This document shows positions 1 through 7,611 of a stretch of 29,036 bases of DNA, in pieces. The translations under genes and the position numbers were made by a program. A model generated the notes under the pieces. That model ran no database searches. It saw nothing but the letters and a program-made list of their open reading frames with translations, and was not told the DNA's origin. The DNA is from a virus. Every line of letters begins with the position of its first letter. Within the stretch, counting starts at the first letter, position 1. The stretch lies in IMG/VR virus record IMGVR_UViG_3300040751_003361, positions 1 through 29,036 of that record; one strand, 5' to 3'.

Positions 1-657
1 TTGCATACATTAAAGAAGCAATTAATGAAAAATAAACATTCAAATTTATTCTGGACAAGAAAAAAAGACGGCTGGGTTAATTTAGATATCACCAATAGAT
101 GTCCTTTGTTGTGTCCATTGTGCCAAAGACAAAAACTCTACACGGACAAAAATGAAAAAGTTCCAGGACATGATATATCATTGGAGGTATTCGACGTAAT
201 CACAAATTATTTTCCAAGAGTTGACTTTTGTGGACAATACTCAGATCCAGTACATCATCCTCAATTTGATAAAATTCTAGATATGTGTAAGAAAAAAAAT
301 ATAAGAGCATTAATTCATACAGCATCATCTTTTAAACCTAAAAAATGGTATGTGAAAATGTTTCAACAATATCCAAATTGTCAGTGGTACTTTGGCATTG
401 ACGGTCTACCGAAAGACAGCAACAAGTATAGAATAAATCAAGATGGTGTAAAACTGTTCGATATAATGCTAGAAGCAAAAAAATATCTCAGTTCCACACC
501 AACTTGGCAATACATAGTCTTCAAGTACAATGAAAAAGATGTAGATACAGCCATGCAAATAGCCAAAGACAATAAAATTTACTTTCAACTTATAAATTCA
601 AGAAGAAATAGAATTAATTATGAACATTACAAAGCCACTAAAAAAATATATGTCTAA
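1..657 (+). CDS. Radical SAM protein, N-terminal part (catalytic core; frame-split from the SPASM part)
   Basis: The N-terminal catalytic half of a radical S-adenosylmethionine enzyme. Such enzymes cleave SAM with a 4Fe-4S cluster to start radical chemistry. The cluster motif CX3CX2C is seen at C34, C38 and C41 (CPLLCPLC), after a beta strand (VNLDITNR). A CGQYSDP segment near residue 77 fits the GGE-like SAM-binding position. The first codon is TTG at the window edge; ATG at 25 gives MKNKHSNLFW and is the better start if the gene begins here, but the gene could begin further upstream. The frame stops at 655-657, just after an A7 run (640-646), and the missing C-terminal part continues in the next frame at 620-988. 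Removing one A joins them into one protein of about 320 residues. The family is clear; the substrate is unknown. Confidence 0.8.
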   Translation: MHTLKKQLMKNKHSNLFWTRKKDGWVNLDITNRCPLLCPLCQRQKLYTDKNEKVPGHDISLEVFDVITNYFPRVDFCGQYSDPVHHPQFDKILDMCKKKNIRALIHTASSFKPKKWYVKMFQQYPNCQWYFGIDGLPKDSNKYRINQDGVKLFDIMLEAKKYLSSTPTWQYIVFKYNEKDVDTAMQIAKDNKIYFQLINSRRNRINYEHYKATKKIYV

Positions 658-988
658 ACTCGATCCACAATGTATAAAAGGAAAAATATCTTTTGCTATA
701 ACCAATAGACAAGAACTTCTTCCTTGTTGCTATCTGGATTCACCAAACAATCTTAATCATCCACTGTTACAAAAATTACTAAAAGTAAGTAAAATAGACA
801 GCACAAACACTGTTGACAAAATTTTAAACCATAAAGAATGGAAAAGATTCTACAAAAATCTTAAAAAAAATATTGCACCGCCAGAATGTCATAGTATATG
901 TGCAAAATTTAAAAAGACAAAACGCAAACAAAGTTGGCAAGTTGTTGACCCTAAGACAGGTAAAGTTGTGTTCAAAAATGAATTTTAA
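620..988 (+). CDS. SPASM-like C-terminal part of the split radical SAM protein
   Basis: A 122-residue frame carrying the cysteine pattern of a SPASM or related auxiliary Fe-S domain: C18, C36-C37 and C90/C94 (CIKG, LPCC, CHSIC). These domains normally follow a radical SAM core in the same chain. That core lies directly upstream in another frame, overlapping by 38 bp. The ATG at 620 has no obvious Shine-Dalgarno sequence, and residues 1-9 are probably just the out-of-frame reading of the overlap. The natural junction is at Tyr10, right after the A7 run. It may be made as part of a fusion through slippage, as a separate subunit, or be the dead tail of a broken gene. Its stop overlaps that of the opposing SGNH gene by 4 bp. 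Confidence 0.7.
   Translation: MNITKPLKKYMSKLDPQCIKGKISFAITNRQELLPCCYLDSPNNLNHPLLQKLLKVSKIDSTNTVDKILNHKEWKRFYKNLKKNIAPPECHSICAKFKKTKRKQSWQVVDPKTGKVVFKNEF
640..646 (+). other. A7 run at the frame switch between the radical SAM core and SPASM parts
   Basis: Seven A residues (act-aaa-aaa-ata in the upstream frame) lie where the two reading frames must be joined. Dropping one A, or a +1/-2 shift, reads TKK-YMSKLDPQC and restores a continuous radical SAM-SPASM protein. Candidate causes are polymerase slippage, ribosomal slippage, a real frameshift mutation, or a homopolymer error in the assembly. The sequence alone cannot separate these. Confidence 0.6.
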
Positions 989-1608
989 AGTATTAGTTCT
1001 AGATTCTTCTGAATAAATTCAGCCATTGCTTTTTGCGATTTAACTCCTGGATGATCATTATCCCTAGCAAAGTCAACATTGCTGAACTTTTTTGATATTA
1101 AATTTACCTTATTCCAATTAGGTCTTTTAACTTGATATGGACTAGGATCCCAAGTGAAATGAAAATTTTTAAGTTGTAAAGAATCAAGATGTGCTTTTGC
1201 TAGATTGATTTGCACCATGCTGTCATACCAAGCATTGTAATCTGAATCAAAATGTTCATAGTAGTATGCGGAGTGCAGTCTATTTGCTTCTTTGTTATCT
1301 ATTCTAGGTCTGGTAATGTCTGATGGTAGCATACGTAAAACTTTATCTGTGTCAATAAAACAACTTCGACAAAAAGCAGTCCACATGATTACTACAACGT
1401 CTGTTTTTTCAAAATCAGTGTTTAACAATCTGTGCAAAATTAATTTGTTGCTGGCTCCACCATATCCGCGATTCCAAACTGAGAAGCCTAAATTTTTTGC
1501 CAAAACAGCCGGCCAAGCATGTTGACTGACATTATGATCACCTTCTTCTAAATCAGGCAATGATTGTCCTTGAGTATTACTGCAACCAAAAGCAACTATT
1601 CTGTTCAT
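985..1608 (-). CDS. SGNH/GDSL-like hydrolase
   Basis: A 207-residue protein with the SGNH hydrolase blocks in order: block I around the nucleophile, GCSNTQG with Ser10; block III as GASN with Asn54; and block V as DNDH with Asp183 and His186 (DxxH). Family members remove acyl or acetyl groups from sugars, lipids or other esters. No signal peptide is seen, so a cytoplasmic role is likely. It is the only - strand gene within the + strand enzyme block. Its stop overlaps the end of the SPASM frame by 4 bp, and its start faces the second radical SAM gene across 86 bp. No Shine-Dalgarno sequence precedes the ATG; a late-promoter-like box ends only 5 bp before it. An O-acyl or O-acetyl esterase of the local glycan or metabolite pathway is an inference. 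Confidence 0.75.
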   Translation of the reverse strand: MNRIVAFGCSNTQGQSLPDLEEGDHNVSQHAWPAVLAKNLGFSVWNRGYGGASNKLILHRLLNTDFEKTDVVVIMWTAFCRSCFIDTDKVLRMLPSDITRPRIDNKEANRLHSAYYYEHFDSDYNAWYDSMVQINLAKAHLDSLQLKNFHFTWDPSPYQVKRPNWNKVNLISKKFSNVDFARDNDHPGVKSQKAMAEFIQKNLELIL

Positions 1609-1613
1609 GACAA

Positions 1614-1621
1614 TATTTATT
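1614..1621 (-). promoter_or_regulatory. Candidate T4-type late promoter box (AATAAATA), SGNH side
   Basis: On the - strand this reads CAATAAATATTG, one base off the T4 late consensus TATAAATA. With the usual spacing, transcription would start at about the ATG of the SGNH gene (1608), giving a leaderless mRNA. It is an exact inverted copy of the box at 1652-1663, so it could instead be one half of a symmetric control site. Confidence 0.4.
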
Positions 1622-1652
1622 GCCTAGACAAGTACAACCAAAAATTTGTGTC

Positions 1653-1660
1653 AATAAATA
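1653..1660 (+). promoter_or_regulatory. Candidate T4-type late promoter box (AATAAATA) for the 1695-6058 operon
   Basis: AATAAATA within CAATAAATATTG (1652-1663) lies 34 bp before the ATG of the second radical SAM gene. This suits a late promoter with a start near 1666 and a leader of about 29 nt. No convincing sigma70 pair is seen in this gap. It matches the boxes near 12608 and 17569, where T4-like late genes are expected. Confidence 0.55.
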
Positions 1661-1694
1661 TTGTAATTATTGAACACATTGATAAATCTAACAC

Positions 1695-2540
1695 ATGAAT
1701 AAACAATTAACACTAGCAGAATTAAAAAGTTCAGAATATCTCACGGTGGATTTCTATCTATCAAAATCATGCAACAAATCTTGTCACTATTGTACAGCAT
1801 GGACTTTGGAGATGCGTAATCTTCACGTGGACATGGATTTTTTAAGGCGCACTGTTGAATATTTGAGTCCATACAAAACACGTATCTGTTTGTTGGGTGG
1901 AGAACCGGGACTGATTAAAAATCTAGATGAAGTGATTGCTGAGATCAAAAAGCATCCTAATCTGGTTGTGCAAATCATGTCCAATTCATTGATTAGAAAA
2001 TTTTATCCTCATCTATTAGAGGATCCAGAAATAATCTACATAGAACATTTGGTGTTAGATTTTTATGGTGATAAAATTGAAAAATTAGGCAACTATGACT
2101 TTTTACCAGAGAATGACAAAAACAATTACAACTTGATCATTGAAACTCCAGGCTATTTTGAATACAGAGATAAACATGACTTGTCATTTCTCATGCACAA
2201 AAACACAGAGTTTAAAGAATACAATTCAAGATCACCTGATTATCACAATGATCACACAGTGGTACAAGCACCAGAATTAGACAGACGTATATGTGCTAAA
2301 TTTCCATTGGTGCCTGTGGTGGATTTTGAATTGCAAAAGATTAGACATTGCAGTAGAAAAGTTATTGATGGTTCTAGACAATTTGATGTTACAAAAGAAA
2401 ATATAGACAAAATGATGAACTTTGATCTGTTCCAGTTTGAAAAGTATTGCAGATCCTGTATGGACATAATTCCACCAAGACCACAACAACGTAAAATGCA
2501 AATTTTAGAAAAAATTGCATTGGAAAAAGTTGATCAATGA
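1695..2540 (+). CDS. Radical SAM protein with C-terminal auxiliary cysteine cluster
   Basis: A complete 281-residue radical SAM protein. The cluster motif CX3CX2C lies at C26, C30 and C33 (CNKSCHYC), and the SAM-binding GGEP motif at 68-71 follows the strand RICLL. C-terminal cysteines C200, C219, C252 and C255 look like a SPASM/Twitch-type auxiliary Fe-S site. It is not a simple copy of the split protein at 1-988: the flanking sequence and GGE region differ. It opens the + strand operon, 34 bp after a late promoter box, and its end overlaps the carbamoyltransferase start as ATGA, implying translational coupling. SPASM-type enzymes often modify peptides or carbohydrates; which applies here is unknown. 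The start is the first ATG after the intergenic region, and the core begins soon after it. Confidence 0.85.
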   Translation: MNKQLTLAELKSSEYLTVDFYLSKSCNKSCHYCTAWTLEMRNLHVDMDFLRRTVEYLSPYKTRICLLGGEPGLIKNLDEVIAEIKKHPNLVVQIMSNSLIRKFYPHLLEDPEIIYIEHLVLDFYGDKIEKLGNYDFLPENDKNNYNLIIETPGYFEYRDKHDLSFLMHKNTEFKEYNSRSPDYHNDHTVVQAPELDRRICAKFPLVPVVDFELQKIRHCSRKVIDGSRQFDVTKENIDKMMNFDLFQFEKYCRSCMDIIPPRPQQRKMQILEKIALEKVDQ

Positions 2541-4051
2541 GTATCTATTCAGTAGCACTAAACATACATGATCACAACACTTACGATGGTGATATCCACA
2601 ATCAAATTGAACGACACAACAGAGTGAGACACAATCTCAATCCCACAAATTCACATGATCCTGCACCCAGCAAAACATTTTTTAAACAACATGTGCTTGA
2701 TGCATACAACAACAGAAGCAAAGAAAATGTGTTTGCTTTCACAGTTTCCAATCTAGGACAAGAATTTGTGAGTGATTTGTTAGATGAACATTTCACCAAC
2801 AAAAACTTTTTAAATTTTAAACCTATGACATTGTGGGAGAATTACACCAAAGACAATGTGTACTACATAGATCATCATCAAAGTCATGCCGCATATGCTT
2901 TTTTGTCTTCTGGATTTGAAGATTCAGACATATTGGCCATTGATGGCAGAGGATGGCAATTCAATTGTATTTTTATCACAAAGAATGGATTCATAAATGA
3001 CTTTTCTAAACAAATACCCATAGGCGGATTGTGGAACAGATTGGCACAAGACCTTGGCTTTAGATATCTTGATGCTGGCAAAGTGATGGGCCTAGCAGGT
3101 TATGGCAAGTACAGTCATCAAGCACACGCTATGATTGAAGCGTACATCATGAATGCCAATCATAAACTGCCTGATTTTGCCGATCAAGTGATTAAAAATG
3201 TTCCGAGAGAAGATATTGCCTACACCCTTCAACAAGTCACTGTGGAGTTGATTAAAAAACACATACTGCCAATTAAATCTTGCGACAATATTTGTGTAGC
3301 AGGTGGAGTGGCTTACAACGGATATATGAATGAAGAATTAACCAAGCACTATAAAAATGTTCATGTTCCGCCTGCTGTTGGTGATGAAGGACAATCCTTA
3401 GGCACTTACATGCACGCCGATTATGTTTTGAATCAAAATGTTCATATTCCAACAGTGTTTGCAGGTCCAGATCAAAAAATACATGAAACCATGATGATGG
3501 ATTACCAAGCAGAACACTATTTCAATGGTGAACTGTACAAGGAAGTTGCAACTGCTATTTCACAAGGAAAAATTGTGGGTTGGTATCAAGGCCGATCAGA
3601 AAGTGGCAACAGAGCATTGGGTAACAGAAGCATATTGGCTGATCCACGCAATCCCAACATAAAAGATATCATAAACAAAAAAATTAAAAAACGTGAGGAC
3701 TTCAGACCATTTGCTCCCAGTGTGTTGGAAGAACACTATCAAGAATATTTCGACACAAACCAGCCCAGTCCGTACATGAGTAGAATTGTGCCTGTAAAGT
3801 CAGACAAAATTCCAGGAGTCACACACGTGGACAACACAGCAAGAATACAAACTGTGAACAAACAGTTCAATCTTAAATTTTACAAACTGATTGAAGAATT
3901 TTACAACATTACAGGCATACCCATGCTGTTGAATACCAGTTTTAATTGTCAGGAACCAATGGTGGAAACGCCTGTGGATGCATTGAAAACTTTCGACACA
4001 AGTGCATTGGATATGTTGGTTATAAATGATTGGATAATAAAAAAGGACTAA
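2537..4051 (+). CDS. Carbamoyltransferase, NodU/CmcH/TobZ family
   Basis: A 504-residue protein, somewhat shorter than many family members. These enzymes make a carbamoyl-adenylate from carbamoyl phosphate and ATP, then carbamoylate a hydroxyl on a sugar or antibiotic. The Kae1-like N-terminal domain shows the metal-binding HHQSHAA motif (113-119), DGRG (136-139), GGVAYNG (256-262) and GDEGQSLG (282-289). The C-terminal carbamoyltransferase domain shows GRSESGNRALG (352-362), REDFRPFAP (386-394), NTSFN (466-470) and the following EPMVETP. The usual N-terminal HDAS-type motif appears as HDHNTYDG, a divergent form. The start overlaps the radical SAM stop (ATGA), and only 1 bp separates its stop from the next gene. 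Since phages use surface-sugar changes to shape host recognition, a glycan O-carbamoyl product is plausible but unproven. Confidence 0.93.
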   Translation: MSIYSVALNIHDHNTYDGDIHNQIERHNRVRHNLNPTNSHDPAPSKTFFKQHVLDAYNNRSKENVFAFTVSNLGQEFVSDLLDEHFTNKNFLNFKPMTLWENYTKDNVYYIDHHQSHAAYAFLSSGFEDSDILAIDGRGWQFNCIFITKNGFINDFSKQIPIGGLWNRLAQDLGFRYLDAGKVMGLAGYGKYSHQAHAMIEAYIMNANHKLPDFADQVIKNVPREDIAYTLQQVTVELIKKHILPIKSCDNICVAGGVAYNGYMNEELTKHYKNVHVPPAVGDEGQSLGTYMHADYVLNQNVHIPTVFAGPDQKIHETMMMDYQAEHYFNGELYKEVATAISQGKIVGWYQGRSESGNRALGNRSILADPRNPNIKDIINKKIKKREDFRPFAPSVLEEHYQEYFDTNQPSPYMSRIVPVKSDKIPGVTHVDNTARIQTVNKQFNLKFYKLIEEFYNITGIPMLLNTSFNCQEPMVETPVDALKTFDTSALDMLVINDWIIKKD

Positions 4052-4052
4052 T

Positions 4053-4739
4053 ATGGACTCACTATCAACATTGATGAAAAGAAAGCATGTAGCATCATAC
4101 AATTTGAATGTACAGATACCAAATGAAACTGTTAAACAGTTGCTTCACAAAACATGGCAAGCCACTTCTTCTAAAAACAATTTTATGCCTTACTCAGTTC
4201 ATGTGTTAGGTCCTGATAAAAAAGAAGAGAAAATATTGGTGTGGAACAAGTGTGTTGCAAAACAACAACACAGTGAAGACCAAGCGGCTAAAGAAGGTAA
4301 AATAAAACAAGCACAAACGATTGTTAATCCTTATTACAATCATATCAAAGAAAACAGTTACTTGTTAATTTTTACAGCAAGAGTGTGCGATAAGCCAACC
4401 AAATATGTTCAACATTCAATAGAAAATGGACACTACGCTCAAGAAATGTTTGAAGATCAAGTGAACGAAATCATAACCACTACATCTATTGAAGTGGGTA
4501 TGTTTGCAAGTCATCTCACACTGTTTTGTATGGAACATGACATAGATGTATCTTATACTGTGTGTATGCCTACCTTGGTTAAACATTGGCACAACCTGCC
4601 TTTTGTTAAACACAGACCAATCATGTTGATGTCTATGGGATATGGCGAAAAATATAGAACACAAAATTTACAAGCAAAGGGGTGGAAACCAGAAGATGAT
4701 TTTAAACCAGAAATAAACGAAGTGGTAAATTGGGTATAA
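4053..4739 (+). CDS. Nitroreductase-fold protein, copy 1
   Basis: A 228-residue protein with nitroreductase-family features: an N-terminal RKHVASY segment (10-16) matching the RRSxRxF FMN-phosphate region, a TSSKNNFMPY segment near 38-47 matching the APSxxNxQPW loop, a central helix VGMFASHLTLFC, and a C-terminal MLMSMGYG strand like the family's vaiGyp. Members bind FMN as dimers and use NAD(P)H, or act as flavin-dependent dehydrogenases such as the SagB/McbC azoline oxidases. It starts 1 bp after the carbamoyltransferase stop and is followed after 3 bp by a homologue, so the two may form a heterodimer. The long charged insertion near residues 65-95 is not typical of small nitroreductases. 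The family call is fair; the reaction is unknown. Confidence 0.68.
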   Translation: MDSLSTLMKRKHVASYNLNVQIPNETVKQLLHKTWQATSSKNNFMPYSVHVLGPDKKEEKILVWNKCVAKQQHSEDQAAKEGKIKQAQTIVNPYYNHIKENSYLLIFTARVCDKPTKYVQHSIENGHYAQEMFEDQVNEIITTTSIEVGMFASHLTLFCMEHDIDVSYTVCMPTLVKHWHNLPFVKHRPIMLMSMGYGEKYRTQNLQAKGWKPEDDFKPEINEVVNWV

Positions 4740-4742
4740 TAT

Positions 4743-5471
4743 ATGGGTTGGAAAAAACAAGCACGAAAAGGAAAAACACAATCAACAACATTTGACTTGC
4801 TAGAAAAACGACATCACGTGAGATCATATATAAAAGGTAAAATACCTCCTAAGGAACACGTTGAATCTGCATTGTGGAAAGCATGGAAAACTACACCGTC
4901 TAAAAATAATGCCATGGCATACAAAGTATTTGTGTATGGTCCTAAGCATCATAAGGAAAAAGAGTTAGTACATCAGATGGTGCATAAAAATCATATTAAA
5001 GCGGAAAAAAGTGCAGTGGCAAGAGGACAACAAACAAGAACTGAAAATGGAAAAGAAAATCCTTTTTATGAACACATTAAAAAAAACGCATATTTGTTGT
5101 GCATTCATCAAGAACCACGAGAACCTAACAAATTTTATCAAGAGCAAGTTAGACAAGGAATGTTTTACGATCAAAAGTTTCCTGATAGAGTGGATCATAT
5201 CAGTGATTCTGTATCGGTTGAAGTGGGCATGTTTATCCAGAATCTCACAACATATCTATTGGAATATGATGTTGATTTGTCATATACTTCTTGCTTTTTT
5301 AGAGACATTAGTAAATGGAGAAAAGCAGGGCTAGTTCATTCCAAGTATAGACCCTCTGTGCTGATGTCAATTGGTTATAAACAAGTTTATAGAAATGAAA
5401 TATTAAAGCGATGGAGCAGATATGAAGACGATAGAAAACCAGAAATAGATGAGATAATCAAATGGATGTAG
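4743..5471 (+). CDS. Nitroreductase-fold protein, copy 2 (paralogue of the preceding gene)
   Basis: A 242-residue homologue of the 4053-4739 product, alignable along its length: RHHVRSY (23-29) against RKHVASY, TPSKNNAMAY against TSSKNNFMPY, NPFYEHIKKNAYLL against NPYYNHIKENSYLL, VEVGMFIQNLT against IEVGMFASHLT, MSIGY against MSMGY, and a shared C-terminus DD-KPEI-E---W. It has about 13 extra lysine-rich residues at the N-terminus. The FMN-region arginine is better kept here than in copy 1. It follows copy 1 by 3 bp and overlaps the methyltransferase start by 10 bp. The pair looks like a tandem duplication that has diverged, perhaps into an obligate heterodimer. Confidence 0.68.
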   Translation: MGWKKQARKGKTQSTTFDLLEKRHHVRSYIKGKIPPKEHVESALWKAWKTTPSKNNAMAYKVFVYGPKHHKEKELVHQMVHKNHIKAEKSAVARGQQTRTENGKENPFYEHIKKNAYLLCIHQEPREPNKFYQEQVRQGMFYDQKFPDRVDHISDSVSVEVGMFIQNLTTYLLEYDVDLSYTSCFFRDISKWRKAGLVHSKYRPSVLMSIGYKQVYRNEILKRWSRYEDDRKPEIDEIIKWM

Positions 5472-6058
5472 ACTCGAAATTATTCAAAAATATTATGGCT
5501 GAAGCCAGAAACAATTCTGACCTCTTGGATTCGTTCAGTCCTAATCAGTTTGCATCAAAAGAAAAGTTAATCAGCAGTGTGAACAATCTCAATATATTGG
5601 ATGCCGACAGTGAAGTTGTTATCCTGGGTGGTTGGTATGGCAGTATCCTTATTCCTGCTTTCAAACAAGTTAAAAGAATCACACTGATAGACATTGATGC
5701 CAATGTCATATCAATTGCAAAAAATAGGTTGTTCAATCATTACACTAATGTTGATTTTATTACCAGTGATGTTTTTAATAAAGATAGACATGGTAGAATC
5801 ATGAGTGCTGATGTTATTATTAACACATCTTGTGAACATATGAAATCTATGAAACATCTAGAAGCACTGGCACACAGTGAATCCTATTTTGCCTTTACAT
5901 CTAACAATATGCATGATATTGAAGGACACACAAACACTGTGAACAACTTGGAAGAATTTATACAACAGTTGCCTTCAAATGCAAAAGTATTGCATCAAGA
6001 AGAAATCGAAGATTCAAGAGGTACAAGATATCTTTTAGTTGGAAAACTTTCTACTTAA
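5462..6058 (+). CDS. Class I SAM-dependent methyltransferase-like protein
   Basis: A 198-residue Rossmann-type protein. Motif I is VVILGGWYGS (52-61), the SAM-binding glycine loop, followed by strand 2 with acidic residues in LIDID (75-79) and a probable motif with Asp in FITSDVF (near 100). INTSCEHM may form the post-motif catalytic region. An N-terminal helical segment precedes the fold. Its start is inside the end of the nitroreductase-like gene (10 bp overlap), so it is very likely co-translated. Its stop overlaps the end of the opposing glycosyltransferase-like gene by 8 bp. The methyl acceptor is not evident. It could be a small-molecule or sugar methyltransferase of the same pathway. 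A spermidine-synthase-like aminopropyltransferase cannot be ruled out from the motif alone. Confidence 0.7.
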   Translation: MDVDSKLFKNIMAEARNNSDLLDSFSPNQFASKEKLISSVNNLNILDADSEVVILGGWYGSILIPAFKQVKRITLIDIDANVISIAKNRLFNHYTNVDFITSDVFNKDRHGRIMSADVIINTSCEHMKSMKHLEALAHSESYFAFTSNNMHDIEGHTNTVNNLEEFIQQLPSNAKVLHQEEIEDSRGTRYLLVGKLST

Positions 6059-6944
6059 AACGTCTTGTGTTATTCACATACACCTGTTTAAAAAATTTAC
6101 TCTGCTGAGGCTCTAGTGGATCCAAACCAATATTAATCCCTTTTGATATCAAAGACTCACTGTACGTCTTCATTAATTGATCGATATCATTGTGTGTTTC
6201 ATTTTCTTTCCATAATTCATTTAATGCTTTAAAATCTCTTGTGAGATAATAATTCCAATCAGTACACATTGTCAAATAACAACCTTGCCGTGCACCAAAG
6301 CAACTCCACCAACCATGTTCCACATCTGTGCCCACGTTCATCCAAATCAACAATCTGTGTAAATTTTTTGCCCATATATCTTTGTTCAAATCTTTAACCT
6401 TTGATCCTCTGTCTAGACTCATTTTTACACCTTCTCTAAATCCTGCTCGCCATGCCTGTGCAGGTGAACTGTTTATAATGCTGGTAGAATAATTTTCATT
6501 CAGTTGATAGTAGTTGTCAAAGTAACAAAATTCTACCTGTGTGTCATCTGAACCATCTGTATTTTCATGTGTTTTCATGTTCTGCACAAAGTCTTTGGTC
6601 CACATTTTTAAACTGCCATTGCCATATTTTAATCCATTAACATTAATGTTTCCGCACCAACTAAACTGATAGTCGTCGTTTAAACCCATTGCAGTAGTGT
6701 CCAGTTCGACATTGAGAAACTCTGGATCCACTATGGTATCACCATCCACAGTGATAAAGTGTTTGGTGTCTGAAATCTCTGCACAGGCTTTGTGTGCCGC
6801 ATCTGATCCATCCACTCCATGCACACGTTTGGCCCATGGTATCTTACGTTTTAAGTCAGCATAATTCTTTTCAGCATTCTGCTCATCATAACTGAGAAAC
6901 ACAATGTCTTGATCTGCTATTTTTATGATATTACGCGAAGTCAT
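6051..6944 (-). CDS. Glycosyltransferase-like protein (GT-A, DxD), pair 1 member A
   Basis: A 297-residue protein with a GT-A-like layout: an N-terminal strand (DIVFLSY), a helix with NAEKNYADLK, then FITVDGDTIVDP with D67-G68-D69 as the candidate DxD nucleotide-sugar/metal motif. A WRAGFREGVK segment and a WMNVGTD segment are shared with the 6931-7611 product, which marks the two as paralogues. It is the last gene of the leftward block, and its start overlaps the preceding gene by 14 bp. No transmembrane segment is seen, so it probably acts in the cytoplasm. The sugar and acceptor are unknown: a host surface glycan, a virion protein or a modified nucleotide are all possible. Confidence 0.6.
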   Translation of the reverse strand: MTSRNIIKIADQDIVFLSYDEQNAEKNYADLKRKIPWAKRVHGVDGSDAAHKACAEISDTKHFITVDGDTIVDPEFLNVELDTTAMGLNDDYQFSWCGNINVNGLKYGNGSLKMWTKDFVQNMKTHENTDGSDDTQVEFCYFDNYYQLNENYSTSIINSSPAQAWRAGFREGVKMSLDRGSKVKDLNKDIWAKNLHRLLIWMNVGTDVEHGWWSCFGARQGCYLTMCTDWNYYLTRDFKALNELWKENETHNDIDQLMKTYSESLISKGINIGLDPLEPQQSKFFKQVYVNNTRRFK

Positions 6945-7611
6945 CTTTGTATTTGTTTCTTAACCAAGAATAATCATTAATCAATTTCATCTGGTCTGTG
7001 TTTTTATTTAATTCGCCAAACTGTCTGCCTGCCTTGGCTCCGGCAATGGTATATTCGCCATATGGTTTATCTGCTCCCACAGTGCACCATGTGTCCAATC
7101 TTTTTTCTGTTTCAGCGTCCTGTTGACGATCTATGACTTTTGATGCCAATTTAGCACATTCTCTAAAGCCGCTTTTCCATGAATGAAAATTGTTTATGTT
7201 GAATTCTGTAATGTTGCTGACTGCGGGCATCACTTTAAATTGATCACTTATGCTGGTACTCATGTCCACACTATCTGTATTCATCTGTCTTGTGAGCTGT
7301 GTAGGAAACAGTTTTACACCGCCATATCCGTATTCAAGATCGTTTATTGGATTTCTACTGTGCCATACATGCACAGTTTGTAAGTCATATTCGTCTGGTG
7401 CATGATCAAAATTAAAGTCTTGTTCTATCACAGCATCTGCATCCACCACATACAGCATCTTGGTTAAACAGATCTCTGCGGCTTTTTTGTGTGCTCGATG
7501 AATACCTTGTACTCTGCTGATTCTGTGTGCATAAGGTGCCTTTTGTTTTAATAGAGCAAAATTTTTATCTGCGTTTGGCTCATTTACATCGATAAAAAAT
7601 ACATCAAACAT
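6931..7611 (-). CDS. Glycosyltransferase-like protein (GT-A, DxD), pair 1 member B
   Basis: Paralogue of the 6051-6944 product, shorter at about 226 residues. It shares NADKNFALLKQKAPYAHRI, the AHK-AAEIC segment, a YVVDADAVI strand with a DxD motif, SWKSGFRE, and WCTVGAD. The start chosen is the ATG at 7611 (MFDVFFIDVNE). It overlaps the preceding stop by 8 bp, the same overlap seen between the 9804 and 9811 genes; a TTG four codons earlier (7623) is less likely. Relative to its partner it lacks much of the C-terminal region, so the two may differ in acceptor or one may be non-catalytic. Function is by family inference only. Confidence 0.58.
   Translation of the reverse strand: MFDVFFIDVNEPNADKNFALLKQKAPYAHRISRVQGIHRAHKKAAEICLTKMLYVVDADAVIEQDFNFDHAPDEYDLQTVHVWHSRNPINDLEYGYGGVKLFPTQLTRQMNTDSVDMSTSISDQFKVMPAVSNITEFNINNFHSWKSGFRECAKLASKVIDRQQDAETEKRLDTWCTVGADKPYGEYTIAGAKAGRQFGELNKNTDQMKLINDYSWLRNKYKDDFA

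Noticed and set aside
5011-5334. Open + strand frame of 107 codons inside nitroreductase-like copy 2
   Set aside because: It lies out of frame in a gene with a convincing paralogue and has no recognisable features.
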